A stretch of DNA of 64,000 bases from Asparagopsis taxiformis. Lineage: Eukaryota; Rhodophyta; Florideophyceae; Bonnemaisoniales; Bonnemaisoniaceae. Both the position numbers and the translations under genes were made by a program. Numbering within the stretch: the first letter of the stretch is position 1; the number at the start of each line of letters is the position of its first letter. The notes beneath the pieces are model-generated. The model searched no databases and was not told the DNA's origin. It worked only from the letters and a program-made list of their open reading frames with translations. Location: assembly GCA_030407315.1 (NCBI GenBank), contig JALQPE010000923.1:1-64000 (forward strand), in the 5' to 3' direction. Of this stretch, positions 52,576 through 63,446 are shown piece after piece.

Positions 52576-54414
52576 TCACACTTTGCAACCTTTTTGCCTA
52601 ACTTCACAAATAGAGCCAAGCCCCTGTATGATGTTTTGAAGGACTCTGGGTGTAATAGGAAGAAAAAATGGAGGAATGATTCCTATAACATCATTGATTG
52701 GGATAACAAATTGGGAGATAGGCAGAGGAATGCATGGCAAGATCTTAAAGAAGGTTTTTGTGACCCAGATGAACCTGCATCACCGGACTGTAAGAAACAA
52801 AAGATGGTGATGACCAACGCGAGTGGTTATGGTATTGGTGGGGTTCTATTACAGGAGTCTAAGAAGGATGAGTGGAGGCCAATTGCCTTTACATCACGAA
52901 AGCTGAAGGGAGCGGAGCAAAGGTATACTGTAACCGAGAAAGAGTGTCTGGCAGTAGTACATGCACTTAAAAAATGGAGGCATTATCTTCATAGAAGTTT
53001 GCAGTTTACGGTGAAATCGGACTATCAAGCCTTGAAGTGGCTCGTTTCATTAAGGGAACCTAAAGGAAGACTGGCGAGGTGGATGATTGAGGTGCAGGAC
53101 TGTGATTTTGTGGTAGAGTATGCTCCAGGCCAGTCAATGGCAGATGCAGATACGCTGAGTCGTGGTTCAGTAACTAATACACGCTGTCCAAGATGCGATG
53201 AGCTCATGATGATTGAGAAAGGTCATTACCTACGGTGGAACAAATCAAAGAAGGCCAGCGAACTAAGTTTGGAAACTTGGAAAGGGTAATTACGGAAAGA
53301 AGCAATCACGTACTGGATGAGGATGGACTATTATGTTTAACTGAGGATTCTAGTATGCGCATAATAGTTCCAAAACTACTTATTCCGCAAGTGCTTGATT
53401 ACGCTCATGGTGCAAGACCTAATGGTCATCAAGGTGTAGGGAAAACAATTCAATAGGTGGAAAGGAGGTTTTGGGGGAAAGGTTGGAGAAATGATGTATC
53501 GGAACGGGTTAGAAAATGCGTTAACTGCTCATTACATAGACTCTGTAAGCCAGGTGTGCAGGGCAATATGAAGAAATGGCACCCGATGAGAAGATTTCAA
53601 GTCGTTGCAGTTGATGTACTGGAGTAATCTACATCCAATATGAGAGGTACATCAAAAGCTGTTGTAATGGGAGATTTATTAACGAGGTTTGTGTGGGCTT
53701 CTGAAGTGAAGGATGAGCGGGCAGAGAATATTTCTCAGGTGTTGCTCGATGAGTGGATATTATGGTTTGGGCCACCAGAAAAGCTGCTGAGTGACAGGGG
53801 AAGGACATTTATGAGCGAGATAGTGCAACATTTATGTACATGTGTCGGGTCAAAGAATATATTCACCAGTCCCTATCATCCACAAACTGATGGTTTTATC
53901 GAGAGATTTAACCGTACTCTGATGAAGGACATACGTGCATATGTGTCAGTAGAGGAAGATGATTGGGTGCAGCATTCGCCAATGGCATGTTTCAGGTACA
54001 ATACAGCTGTGAACAGTGCCTCGGGAATGACTCCATACAATGCTTATTTCGGAGTGGATGCATTTGATTGTGATGCTGAAGCAGGTAGGCAAATGGCCAT
54101 CGACCAAGAACCAGAAAGTAACGAGGATTTAGCAAGGAGGCTTTCAGAGTTACATTGGCAATTACTACAGAAGGGGAGCAAGGCACGTACAGATGCAGCT
54201 AAGCAATACAATAAGCTAGCAAATGCTGTGGAGTTTGAAAAAGGTGATCGTGTTATGTTGTATAATCCTCGCCACCACATGGAGAAAGATACGTACACCA
54301 TGGATGGGGCCGTATAGAGTGCAGGAGGTGCTAAATAATGTTTCATACATTGTCAAGTCTCAAGTAGGACTGGATGTCGCTCGGGTGCATGTCAATAGAC
54401 TTCAAAAAGTATGA
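52576..54414 (+). pseudogene. Gypsy-B pol remnant: RT end, RNase H, integrase
   Basis: The first segment (to 53289) has the RT thumb/connection motif FLPNFTNRAKPLYDVLK and then RNase H. The first RNase H catalytic position reads TNASGYGIGGVLLQ, with Asn for the usual Asp, followed by FTSRKLKGAEQRYTVTEKE and YAPGQSMADADTLSR. The integrase zinc region is in another frame (GHQGVGKTI, then stop, CVNCSLHRLCKPG). From 53640 the integrase core reads LSDRGRTF and PQTDGFIERFNRT. A GPY/F module follows in a third frame (WMGPYRVQEVL, to 54414). Several stops and shifts make it dead. The DNA is clearly more A/T-rich than gypsy-A, so it belongs to another family. Confidence 0.88.
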
Positions 54415-54759
54415 TGAGGATTGTAACAAATCTTTGTTCCTCTCTTTGCAATATACGGTGACCTTTCTTGACAATGTTCGATAAACTGTAGAGTAAGTTT
54501 AATGTTGGTCTATGACCAGAGTTTTTGATACTTGGTCGAAGTCGATCATTTCAGATGATGGTCTGATATTGTCTCCTCTGATGATGGCTCTCTCTAATAG
54601 AGGGCATTTCATTTCCACTTAAATGTTGTTTGTGGAGTCAATTTTGATTGTTATCAACATTATCTTTCCGTTTGTGTTATGTCTGAAGTATTCTATCTAA
54701 TTATTTCAACGGTAGTTCAAGTTGTCTGCTATTTGCATTCTGCAAATATTTTGTAGTTT
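54415..54759. other. A/T-rich gap within the gypsy-B remnant
   Basis: Lies between the GPY/F end and the chromodomain-like segment. No frame recognised; it may be non-coding element DNA or a later insertion. Confidence 0.35.
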
Positions 54760-54789
54760 GCATCACTTGAAGCCACAAATGGCTACAGG

Positions 54790-55015
54790 ATATATGTGAG
54801 ACTGGGGATCCTATCGATGGGGTCCTCCCAGACAGTCGAAGAATTATCAAAAGTATAATTGGGGAGAAGATCAAGGATGGCAACGGTGGTTCAAGGTGAA
54901 ACACACCTATGCCAATGGAGCAGAATGGGTCAGTGAGGCGGATCTACCTACGTTAATTGTTGCAGAGTTTGACGCAATAGTCGCATCGAAGGCCAAACGC
55001 TCTGTGGCAAAGTGA
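54790..55015 (+). pseudogene. Possible chromodomain end of gypsy-B
   Basis: Two adjoining frames read DSRRIIKSIIGEKIKDG and then RWFKVKHTYANGAEWVSEAD followed by LPTLIVAEFDAIVASK and a stop. The order of a short strand, FKVKHxY, EWVSEADL and a final helix LIxAEF follows the chromodomain pattern found after integrase in chromoviruses. The aromatic cage is only partly visible, so this is a weak call. Confidence 0.35.
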
Positions 55016-55029
55016 GGATGAGCGAGTGA

Positions 55030-55898
55030 GGCCGAGTGTTACGTGGGAGCAGAGAATGGTACCGGGTCAGGTAACCAAAATAGCCTACACTTAACATCAA
55101 TTTGTAGTGTATTGCACCGCAGTGCAGCGTGTTGCGTTGACATGCAATGCAGTTCCATCATGTGCAAATAATTTACGGAATGCAAAGGAGACAATCCAAA
55201 AGATTTCAGGAGAGTATGGGAGGAAGTGATTATCAACACTGGAACAACTGACAATATAAATGGGTAGCAGCAAATAGAGTTGCAAGGAGAGATCAGGGAA
55301 TGGGAGAAGGAATGAAGAGAGAAATGAAAGAATAAAAAGGGAGTTTTAACAGAAAGTGATGGTCGTTCGTTGTCCTTCCGAGAATGATGATCAAAAGGGG
55401 TTATCACTTCGATGTCTTTATTAAACAGTAACGCTACCAGTTTCTTACTCTTATGCAATTCAGTATTGCCATGGTGTGCGTTCCCTGAAGAATGCTTCTG
55501 CTATACAAATGATGTGTCAGCAACGGCTGAGAGGGGAACACCTCTGTTGCAAGAGCACAAGAGCAGAGCTACTGTAAACACCACGTGTTAAACACCTGTA
55601 AACAAGTCAATAGTGATTTCATATCGCACTGCACCTTATCCTCCCGACTGAGAGACTGTATCGATACAATTTTTATCATAAGCCTCCGGTCGGGGTATCG
55701 TCACGTTTCGACGTTCGACGTTCAGAAGTGCGACGCGATTCAATCCGGATTCCGGACTGTAATGCAACGCTCGGCGGGCGCCATTAATCTACTCCGCCAC
55801 AATCCACACGAAATTCTTTCGTACCTGATCGTCCACTTTTTGCCGCCTGATCGTGCGTCCGCTACTGCTGATCGTGCGCTTTATGCTAACCGTTCGAT
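55030..55898. other. No gene recognised; between gypsy-B and the Mutator-like gene
   Basis: May contain the 3' LTR of gypsy-B and the terminal repeat of the Mutator-like element, but I could not find matching partner ends in the window. Confidence 0.35.
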
Positions 55899-57619
55899 TT
55901 GACTGTGGCCGTGCACCTGCTGCTGCTCATTTCTCGCATACAACCGATCTACATGCAAGTTCAGGGTACTCCAGACTCGTCGAGAGCAGTACTTCCGAAT
56001 GCCAAAGTCACATATCATGATATGTTCTCTGGGAACTTCCCGTCCTTCGAAGAAGTAAAGTTTTTCTTCTGTGAATCATATTCGATTTCAGATGAGTCGT
56101 TTGAAAAGGATTACAGCGAAATAGTAATGGATGAGGAATATATCATTGGTGATAACGTCTTCGTTGCTATAATGGAGTTCGTGGTGGACAAATCTGTGAC
56201 AGTAAGCAGTGCGCGGGATTTGTTCTTATGCAAATGCTCTAAATGTGGCAGAAGGAGACAATCAATACGTTTTTTAACGAACGGGCACACGTTGAGCGTT
56301 AATTGTAATGATTGTCGCTCTGATAGTGTTCTCGATGAGATTCCACAAAAAGTATATTTCTGTGGAGACCTGGATGCACAAGGAGAACCTCACTTGTCAA
56401 TTTATAATTGGCATCGCGCGAACTACGAAGCAACAGCCGAGCTAGATTGGCCGATTGAATGCACGTATTGCAGTGGGCAGTCCAAATCTGTATTTGATGC
56501 ATGCGTAGAGTCCCATTCAATTGAACTGCGAAAATTAGCCGAGGAGCGCCTTTTTGTGCTGTTTAATACCATTGAAGGATACAAATACATATCCAATAAG
56601 CTCAGGGATAGATCTTCAGCATGGATATGCAGCCAAAGATCAAAAAATGCAAAGCAAGTCACGGCTACCATTGAAAACGCATGGAAGAGACAAAGGGTCT
56701 CTAGAAAGGAGCACATATGCGGTGGAACAGTCAATATTTCTTACGGTAAGAAGCGAAAACTTAAAATTTCAATTGTTCATCAGCAGTTGCATGAAAAACT
56801 GCAACTATCACTACCAATGAATGCAGAAGTCATGCAAACTGTTCGAAGACTAGCAGATAGCGGGTTATCACCGTTTCAGATTTCATTGCAATTGTGATCT
56901 AGCTAAGAGTAACCATTCAAATATATGAACATATACAATATATGGTCAGAGCAAATCACTTCCAAATTCCGTTCGAGTGAGAACCCTGTGAACTCTGCCG
57001 TAGCTTTTGCGTCTAGAGAAAGCAACATGCGTATGGTGATGCACATGTCCTCTCCCTTCGCCCTAGGGATCGTGGCAAGTCTCGGATGCCATATAACTTC
57101 CGCAATGAACATTCAAGAGGTTTTTATTGACTCTACGTACAGAACAAATTCTACAAAGCTTGAATTGTTTGCTATCATTGGTTCTGTACTGGGTTCAGGC
57201 TTCCCTTTGGCGTACTTACTTCTTGGCGCTGGGCGTGACGAGTACGACAGAAAACGTCAGGAGTCACTCTCTGCCTTTTTGCTGGCAGTTCAGAAAGAAT
57301 TACCTGACCTCCACCCTACCTTCTTTTTCACTGATAAAGATTGGGGTCAGATTAACTCCATCAAAAGCGTCTATCATTTGAATCCTTCTATCTGTGTCTG
57401 GCACATGAAGCGTGCAATCAAAAGAAAGCTCCATGCACTCATTAAAAGTGGTCAAAAAGCTCTGAGAGCTAAGTAACAGCCACTACTTCGGTTGGTTTCC
57501 GAGCACTACAATGCTCATCCTTTCCTGTGTCCAGAACATGATCTGACTACTTCCCTACAGTTTGCACGAAGCGAAATCAAAGAATTATTCCAGGGACTGG
57601 GAGACACGGGTATGGAAAC
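55899..57619 (+). pseudogene. Mutator-like (MULE) transposase, broken and cut by gypsy-A
   Basis: The first segment (55899-56897) holds a Cys-rich N-terminal zone (CKCSKCGRRRQSI, CNDCRSD, CTYCSGQSK). Three in-frame stops follow, then the MULE core at 56925-57476: IDSTYRTNSTKLELFAIIG with LGSGFPLAYLL (first Asp), TDKDWGQINSIKSVYH (second Asp) and SICVWHMKRAIKRKL (the C-x-WH motif). After a TAA at 57474 the same frame continues with SEHYNAHPFLCPEHDLTTSL until the gypsy LTR begins at 57620. The third catalytic acid and any SWIM finger are missing. The enzyme cut and joined DNA for Mutator-type transposition in its intact relatives. Confidence 0.82.
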
Positions 57620-58280
57620 TGTAGTATACGTGGCAATTCCGAAATTGCAAATATTTACGTTTTCCGCGGAATTCGAATTTCGGCGGACACGACCGGCGAC
57701 AGCAATGCACGAACATTGCTGGCGCATGCGCGCGCGCAACCGGCACACGTGTGCAACGAACCTACTGGCAACGACCAACGGACCAACGGGTCCCTACGTG
57801 TGACCCACAAGGTCCTTTCCCATTCGGGGACGTTACGAGCAGTGTTTACACTGTAAAGCGATACCATCGTGGCTACATAGGTATTGGCATCGTGCCGGGA
57901 GGGAAAGGGGACAATTCATCGAACGAGCAACTGCTCTAGTCTACGACTGACTTCTACGTTTTACGTTTACGTTTTGCCTAGCGAGGCTTCGTCTCCGTCG
58001 AGCTGCGTACTCCCTACCCATCGCCGTACGTAAGGCTGATTGCGTGTAGTGCCTCCGGGCTTGGTTGAGAGCGCCTCCGGTGACGTGCCACCTCGTTTAC
58101 CGAACGTAACCCTCACGTGGATTGTTGCGTCGTGACGCTCGTGTCTACTCGCTAGCCTATCTCTACCTTTCTACCTAACATACAGTCAAACACCAGCGGG
58201 TGGACTGTTCGTTCGTTTCGTTAAGGACAGCGTGTCCGTAGCTCGTACCAGCTATCTAGAACTAACGTTGTTCCACACTG
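57620..58280 (+). repeat. Gypsy-A 5' LTR region (3' boundary uncertain)
   Basis: Begins TGTAGTATACGTGGC. Similarity to 51930-52575 runs to about 58280. A possible end is GTGCTACA at 58357-58364, which is inverse to the start, but that would leave only 11 bases before gag. The exact end is unresolved. Confidence 0.6.
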
Positions 58281-58375
58281 GTCTTCCGACCTAGAAGTTG
58301 CTACGAGCATAACGACAACCGACGAGGTTGAGCTCTTTTACGTTAACGAAAGGTACGTGCTACAGACGACGGTCT

Positions 58376-60781
58376 ATGAATTACGCTGTGTCGAATTCCA
58401 GCGCGTCGCCCAGGCAACCGTTGCCAACGTCAGCGGACGCCGAAGCCGACGTGGCCTTGTCAGCAGAAGCGATCTTCGCGACTGATCGATCTATCCCGCC
58501 GGATATCGAGGCGATCAGCCAGCTACCACGTACGGTAAGCCCGTTTGAGTCCGTGAGTATGGACCCCGCAACGCGCGGTCAGCTCAACAAAGGGAACGTG
58601 ACTCCCACGGCACTACATGTAGTGTACGAAGACCTTCGAGGTCACATCGAAAGGGTGAGCGACGCGGCCGTCCACGAAGCCGTAAGGCAGAGACTCGGAG
58701 TCTCGGAGCGCGAAGCTCTGGCGTTACGTGAACGCTCAGCGACCCTCGAACGGGAAAACGAAGATTTACGAAACCGCCTCTCCGCCGTGGAGGGAAGACT
58801 CGACTCGTTTGTCGTAGTATTCGACGAAATCGTCGCCGGACGTTCCGCTCCGCCGAGCGGAAGCGTTCCGAATTACGAAGAAGGCTCGCGCGCCTATAAC
58901 TCGCAATCCTCCCCGGCCGTTCCGGGAGGATACCCACCAACACCCGGTCCGACGACCCCGACAACGTACGGAAGGGGGGCGACAGTGCAACGAGCCATCG
59001 CCAACCCCAACGAGACGCCACGAAGGCAATTACGTTTTAACGATACGCCAGACCACGCGCGGTCGGCGGACGCAGCACGAGCTGCGCAATTCGATACGAG
59101 AGCTCCCCCGCCACGTGAGACGTACATTCCGTGGCTGGGTACGTTCGGCACGACGGACACGCGAGTCCACGAAAACGAACGTGCCGACGCGGTACGCTTA
59201 CCAGGGAACGCCCTCGGACCCGTTTGCCACGCGTTGGCAGAGCACACGACAATGCTCGACGCATTTGCGAACGTGGTGTCGTACCGCATGTACCGACTTA
59301 ACGATGTACGTGAACATCTCTACGTGAACGAGAGCCAAAGCGTACATAAGCTCAAACGTGAGCTGGAGGGACTTTTCCCTACGTTAAAGCCGTTCTCCGG
59401 CCGGAATCCGATTACGTTGCTCGGATTCCTCGCCCAAATACGTGATGGGTTCAGCACACTCGGAGTGTGCGAGGGAGTGGCAGTACGTGCGCTGCACTTC
59501 TTTCTCGAAGGGGACGCCCGACGGTTCTACGATTCCCAGTGTGCGACTGGCGTGATCACGACTGATCCGACGAAGAGGTTCTCGTGGCCTCACGTAATCA
59601 ACGCGTTGATTAAACGGTACCTGCAAGACGACGTGCTGCAGGAGGCCTACGAAAAGGTCACGATGATCACGCAGAGTCCTAACGAGGACGAGAATCAGTA
59701 CGCTGATAGACTCGATACTGCCACGCGGGCATGTAACTACGTGGTTACGGACCGACTCCTCGTTCACCACTACGTGCGTGGTTTACTGCCCTCGACGCGG
59801 GCAGCTGTGACGGAACGACTCCGGTCACTCCCCGAACGAGAGAGGAACGACCTCACCGTTGTGAGACGACTGGCTACGGCCGAAGGAACGACCTTCCGTG
59901 CACGTACGGCAGCTGTCGCGTCAGCCGCGAAACCGAAAGTGCGGTTTCCGGTGAAGCCTACGTTGGCTATCTCCGACCACGAGTCGAAGAAGTTCGCGGA
60001 CTACGATGAGTCCGCGTACTTACGTAACGAACGGACTAACGAGCCCAGTTACCACGATGGTAACCCGAATATCCCCGCGAGGGATGATGACGACGTGTCG
60101 CTCGCTGCGGTTCACGTTGCCGAGAATTTAGAGGCGATCCTCTTCACGAACGGGCCGCCGCCCAACGACACGAAAACGGCAAACGAAAAGCCGGACGAGC
60201 TCGAAGCTCGATTGAACCGTCCATGCGAGGACGTGCCGAAGCTCACGAGCGAGCAGACGCAATTAGCGCATTCCGTAATCCCGAATGATTACTGGACGCT
60301 ATCGTGTTGGTCATGCCGCGAAGATGGCCACTCGACGTTTACGTGTCCGCGTCTGACGCCAGATCAACGGATCTTTTTCGCGTACAAGTACTATCTCTTC
60401 CACGTGAAGAGCAACCCACGTCAGGCTGAGTACTTCCGCCAACGAATGGCAAAGCGTAACCAGGAACGACCTGGTGAGCGAGGGAACGTGAACTCGCGGA
60501 GGTATGGCACGCCGCCTACGATACTCCGAAACCCCAATCGTGACGGGGGGAGGCCATTCGACCGGCGCCGCGGCGACTTACGTAATGATCGACGTGATGC
60601 CCGCCCGTGGGCGAACGAACGAAATGGCCAGCGTAATGGCCGCAGCGGAGTCTACGTGACGACTTCCGCTGACGAGACACCATTCGAGGTGGGAACGAGT
60701 CACGATGACGAACGAGCTTCGTGGGCTCACGACGACGACGTGTCGAACGGCCCCGCACCGGAAAACGACCAGGCGATGTAG
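58376..60781 (+). CDS. Gag protein of gypsy-A
   Basis: Open frame; I choose the ATG at 58376, although the frame opens at 58328. A long coiled coil is visible near residues 95-150 (LRERSATLERENEDLRNRL). The retrotransposon gag core near 345-520 includes LKPFSGRNPITLLGFLAQIRD, ALHFFLEGDARRFYD and YADRLDTATRACNYV. A canonical zinc knuckle CWSCREDGHSTFTC (C-x2-C-x4-H-x4-C) lies near residue 645, and the tail is Arg/Gly/Asn-rich. It forms the nucleocapsid shell and binds element RNA in relatives. Frame differs from protease-RT, so a frameshift or separate start would be needed to make pol. Confidence 0.87.
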   Translation: MNYAVSNSSASPRQPLPTSADAEADVALSAEAIFATDRSIPPDIEAISQLPRTVSPFESVSMDPATRGQLNKGNVTPTALHVVYEDLRGHIERVSDAAVHEAVRQRLGVSEREALALRERSATLERENEDLRNRLSAVEGRLDSFVVVFDEIVAGRSAPPSGSVPNYEEGSRAYNSQSSPAVPGGYPPTPGPTTPTTYGRGATVQRAIANPNETPRRQLRFNDTPDHARSADAARAAQFDTRAPPPRETYIPWLGTFGTTDTRVHENERADAVRLPGNALGPVCHALAEHTTMLDAFANVVSYRMYRLNDVREHLYVNESQSVHKLKRELEGLFPTLKPFSGRNPITLLGFLAQIRDGFSTLGVCEGVAVRALHFFLEGDARRFYDSQCATGVITTDPTKRFSWPHVINALIKRYLQDDVLQEAYEKVTMITQSPNEDENQYADRLDTATRACNYVVTDRLLVHHYVRGLLPSTRAAVTERLRSLPERERNDLTVVRRLATAEGTTFRARTAAVASAAKPKVRFPVKPTLAISDHESKKFADYDESAYLRNERTNEPSYHDGNPNIPARDDDDVSLAAVHVAENLEAILFTNGPPPNDTKTANEKPDELEARLNRPCEDVPKLTSEQTQLAHSVIPNDYWTLSCWSCREDGHSTFTCPRLTPDQRIFFAYKYYLFHVKSNPRQAEYFRQRMAKRNQERPGERGNVNSRRYGTPPTILRNPNRDGGRPFDRRRGDLRNDRRDARPWANERNGQRNGRSGVYVTTSADETPFEVGTSHDDERASWAHDDDVSNGPAPENDQAM

Positions 60782-61097
60782 GTCACGAGCCACCACATCG
60801 CCTGAACCCTTACGTAAAAGGGGGACGACCGACGTCGATGATTGGTCCTACGCAGGCTCACCGACGAACGAGAGTTACGAAAAGCTCACGGCCGCGAAGG
60901 CCAACTCGAGTCAAACGATACCCGACGTGGGGAGAGACACGAAGTCCAACGGGACGAAAGAACCTCACACGAAGAGGAAGTCTCGCAGATGAGCGAGACG
61001 CGCTACCCGGAAGCACGACGCTTCCGGACGCGAGAAAGCCAAGCACGCGGCTTATACGAAGCGTGTCGACGCAAAAGAAGCCATACGGGCTCATACG

Positions 61098-63080
61098 GTG
61101 AAGCAACGAACCGTCAACGGAGACGGAGACCGCGCGCCGGTCAGAACCGAACCGTTGGTTCTCGACGGGCACACGTGCCTACTTGCTTCAAAGCATTACA
61201 TCGTGTCCGGAACGATCGGACTAGACCTCAACGTGATGAGGGCGATTACCATCGCGATGGATACGTGCAGCGGCTACAACTTGATACGAACAAGTTTGCT
61301 ACCCTACGACTGGGTTGACCGCTGTCTACGTGACGAAGAGCTACCGAAGCTCGGAGACGCCAACGGGCGACGCTTGCCTATCGAAGGCGCCATCCTGCTT
61401 CGTGTCAGGCTTGGGAACTCGCTGTTCCGCGTAAAATTCTTCGTAGCCAACACGCTGGCTGTCCCCGTCATGATGGGTACATCGTTCATGTCAAAGCATA
61501 TCGATGCTATACGCTGTCGAGCGCAGACAATCGAGCTCCATCGAGGGGATACGATATCCATTATCGCGGAGGGTGATTCGAAAACTCCGTACGAGGAGGA
61601 GGAAGGGGAAACGAATCCAAACGTGGAACACCCGAAGCGCCGCGAGCGTGACGCGGCCTCGAATAGGCCGAGCCGAACGTTCTCGGTTCGCCTGACGAAG
61701 TACACGCGTGTACCGGCGATGTCGCAACGGACCGTCAACGTGACGACGGATGCGACCGGACTCGTGTTCCTCGAACCGAAAGCGTAGGTGCAATTCCGGC
61801 ATGGGCTTCGTATAGCCAACGGAGTGGTCGACGTAGGACCCAGAGAGACGTTCTCTATTATCGTATCTAACTTCACGAAGAAGGACCGCGAGCTGCCGAA
61901 AGGCGCGACGATTGCGTACGCGGTACGCTCCCCGCTGGGAATCGTCCCACTCAAGCGTGAGGGCGGCGAAGCCCTCGCGAAGGTTTTGAACCTACCGCTA
62001 GTCGACGCGACGACACGAACGAATGCTAACGGGTTGGGCAAGGAAACGCCAGACCCGTTGGTCAACGAAAAGGGGAACGACCCCGCCACGAATTGGCAAT
62101 CGACAATCGATTTTTCGCACCTCGACGACGAGGATTTACGAAAGCGCATCCACGAGATGTTAGCCACAAATTCGTCAATGTGGACGAGCGGACGCCTCGG
62201 CGAAATCAATGCTCCGGAGCATCGAATCGAACTCGAACCGGGCACGCGGCCCATACGTTCAATGCCCTATCGTCAGGGTCCGGCTCTACGTACGATAGCC
62301 GAGGAGCAGATCACGAAGATGCTCAACGAAGGGGTTATCGAACCCGCGTCCAGCGAATGGGCGTCACCAATCGTGTTGGTGCCGAAGAAGGACGGATCCT
62401 TACGTTTCTGTGTCGATTACAAACGTTTGAACGCGAAAACGATCGCCGATTCGTACCCGCTTCCTCGTATGGAAGATTGCCTCGATTCGCTTGGCGACGC
62501 CGCCATCTTCACGACACTCGACTGTAACGCCGGTTACTGGCAAGTGCCCGTCTCCGCCGAGGACCGTGATAAGACAACGTTTACGTCTTTCATGGGAACG
62601 TATCGCTACGTGCGAATGCCATTCGGGCTACGAAACGCCCCCGCTACGTTTCAGCGGACGTTGGACATCATCCTCTCCGGAGTACGTTGGCAATCGTGCC
62701 TGGTCTACTTAGACGACGTAATCGTCTTTTCGAAAGACCTCGAGTCTCACCTGGGTCACATTGACCAGGTGCTTTCCCTGCTACGCGCAGCGGGAGTAAC
62801 GCTAAAGCTCGCGAAGTGCTCGTTCTTTCAACCACGAGTTGACTACCTGGGGCACGTGATTACCCCAGGGAAGCTGCACGTCGCAGCTCGGAACAAGGAA
62901 GCCTTTCGTACGACTACGTTCCCACGCGACAAGACGCAATGTCGATCGTTTTTGGGCGCGGCCAACGTTTACCGCCGCTTCGTAAAGGCGTATGCCGAGA
63001 TCGCTCGGCCACTCAACACGATGTTGAAGAAGGACGCTTCCCCCGATTGGACGAACCCAACGGACGCGCAATCGACACTA
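61098..63080 (+). pseudogene. Protease and reverse transcriptase of gypsy-A (in-frame TAG, truncated)
   Basis: Retropepsin-like start: AITIAMDTCSGYNLIRTSLL, with DTC where the family has DTG or DSG, and the flap/partner VPVMMGTSFM. A single TAG at 61785-61787 follows; the same frame then continues through a linker into RT: PYRQGPALRTIAEEQITKML, SEWASPIVLVPKKDGSLRFC, YPLPRMEDCLDSLGDA, MPFGLRNAPATFQRTLD, the catalytic CLVYLDDVIVFSKD, and VDYLGHVITPGKL. The frame leaves element sequence near 63080 within the RT-connection region (LKKDASPDWTNPTDAQSTLR). The TAG may be a mutation or a suppressible stop. Confidence 0.85.
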
Positions 63081-63099
63081 CGGTGTTGGGAATGGAAAA

Positions 63100-63446
63100 A
63101 GACAGTAAATTTACTGTCTGAGACAGTAAAAATTACTGTCTGGCCAAGACAGTGCGCGGAGACAGTAAAATTTACTGTCTGGAAATTTCAGAATACTGCT
63201 GCAGCAATAAACTGGCACGAAATCTGGACAGTACCAAAAACAGTAAAATTTACTGTCCAGAACAGTAAATTTTACTGTCCGGAAGTGTTGCCGCCAGACA
63301 GTATGTGCAGACAGTACATTTTACTGTCTGAGGCAATGCATTGTATTGGATTACTGCACTGTCTGGGGAAATCTGTAGACAGTAGTGTAGATAGCAAATT
63401 TATTGTCTGCGGGTAGAACAGTGCATTGGTTGACAAGACTGTCTGG
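63100..63446. repeat. Cluster of short palindromes
   Basis: At least six near-perfect 19-23 bp palindromes built on AGACAGTAAATTTACTGTCT: 63100-63119, 63121-63141, 63160-63180, 63240-63258, 63261-63280 and 63308-63330, followed by half sites to about 63446. They interrupt the gypsy-A RT. No coding frame is shared with the element, so this is probably part of an inserted non-autonomous element or a satellite-like repeat. Confidence 0.85.

Larger units (their letters stand above)
57620..63080 (+). mobile_element. Gypsy-A LTR retrotransposon, copy 2 (3' part missing)
   Basis: LTR from 57620, gag at 58376-60781, protease and RT from about 61098 to 63080. It interrupts the Mutator-like transposase at its left end. 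On the right the RT-connection region stops abruptly near 63080 at a palindrome-rich sequence; RNase H, integrase and the 3' LTR are not in the window. Coding DNA is G+C-rich with frequent acg and cgt words, unlike gypsy-B. Confidence 0.88.

Noticed and set aside
54790..55015. Independent host chromodomain gene
   Set aside because: It directly follows a gypsy integrase with GPY/F and has a broken frame, so a chromovirus end is simpler, and even that is uncertain.
56897..56925. Short intron joining the two Mutator-like segments
   Set aside because: Only 27 bases with three stops separate them; no credible splice sites of workable length are visible.
59384..59770. Long minus-strand frames across gypsy-A gag and RT (also 61304-62254)
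   Set aside because: They are antisense to clear gag and RT domains and result from G+C-rich codon use.
63100..63446. CRISPR-like array
   Set aside because: The units are palindromic, irregularly spaced (some almost adjacent) and lack uniform spacers, and the context is eukaryotic.
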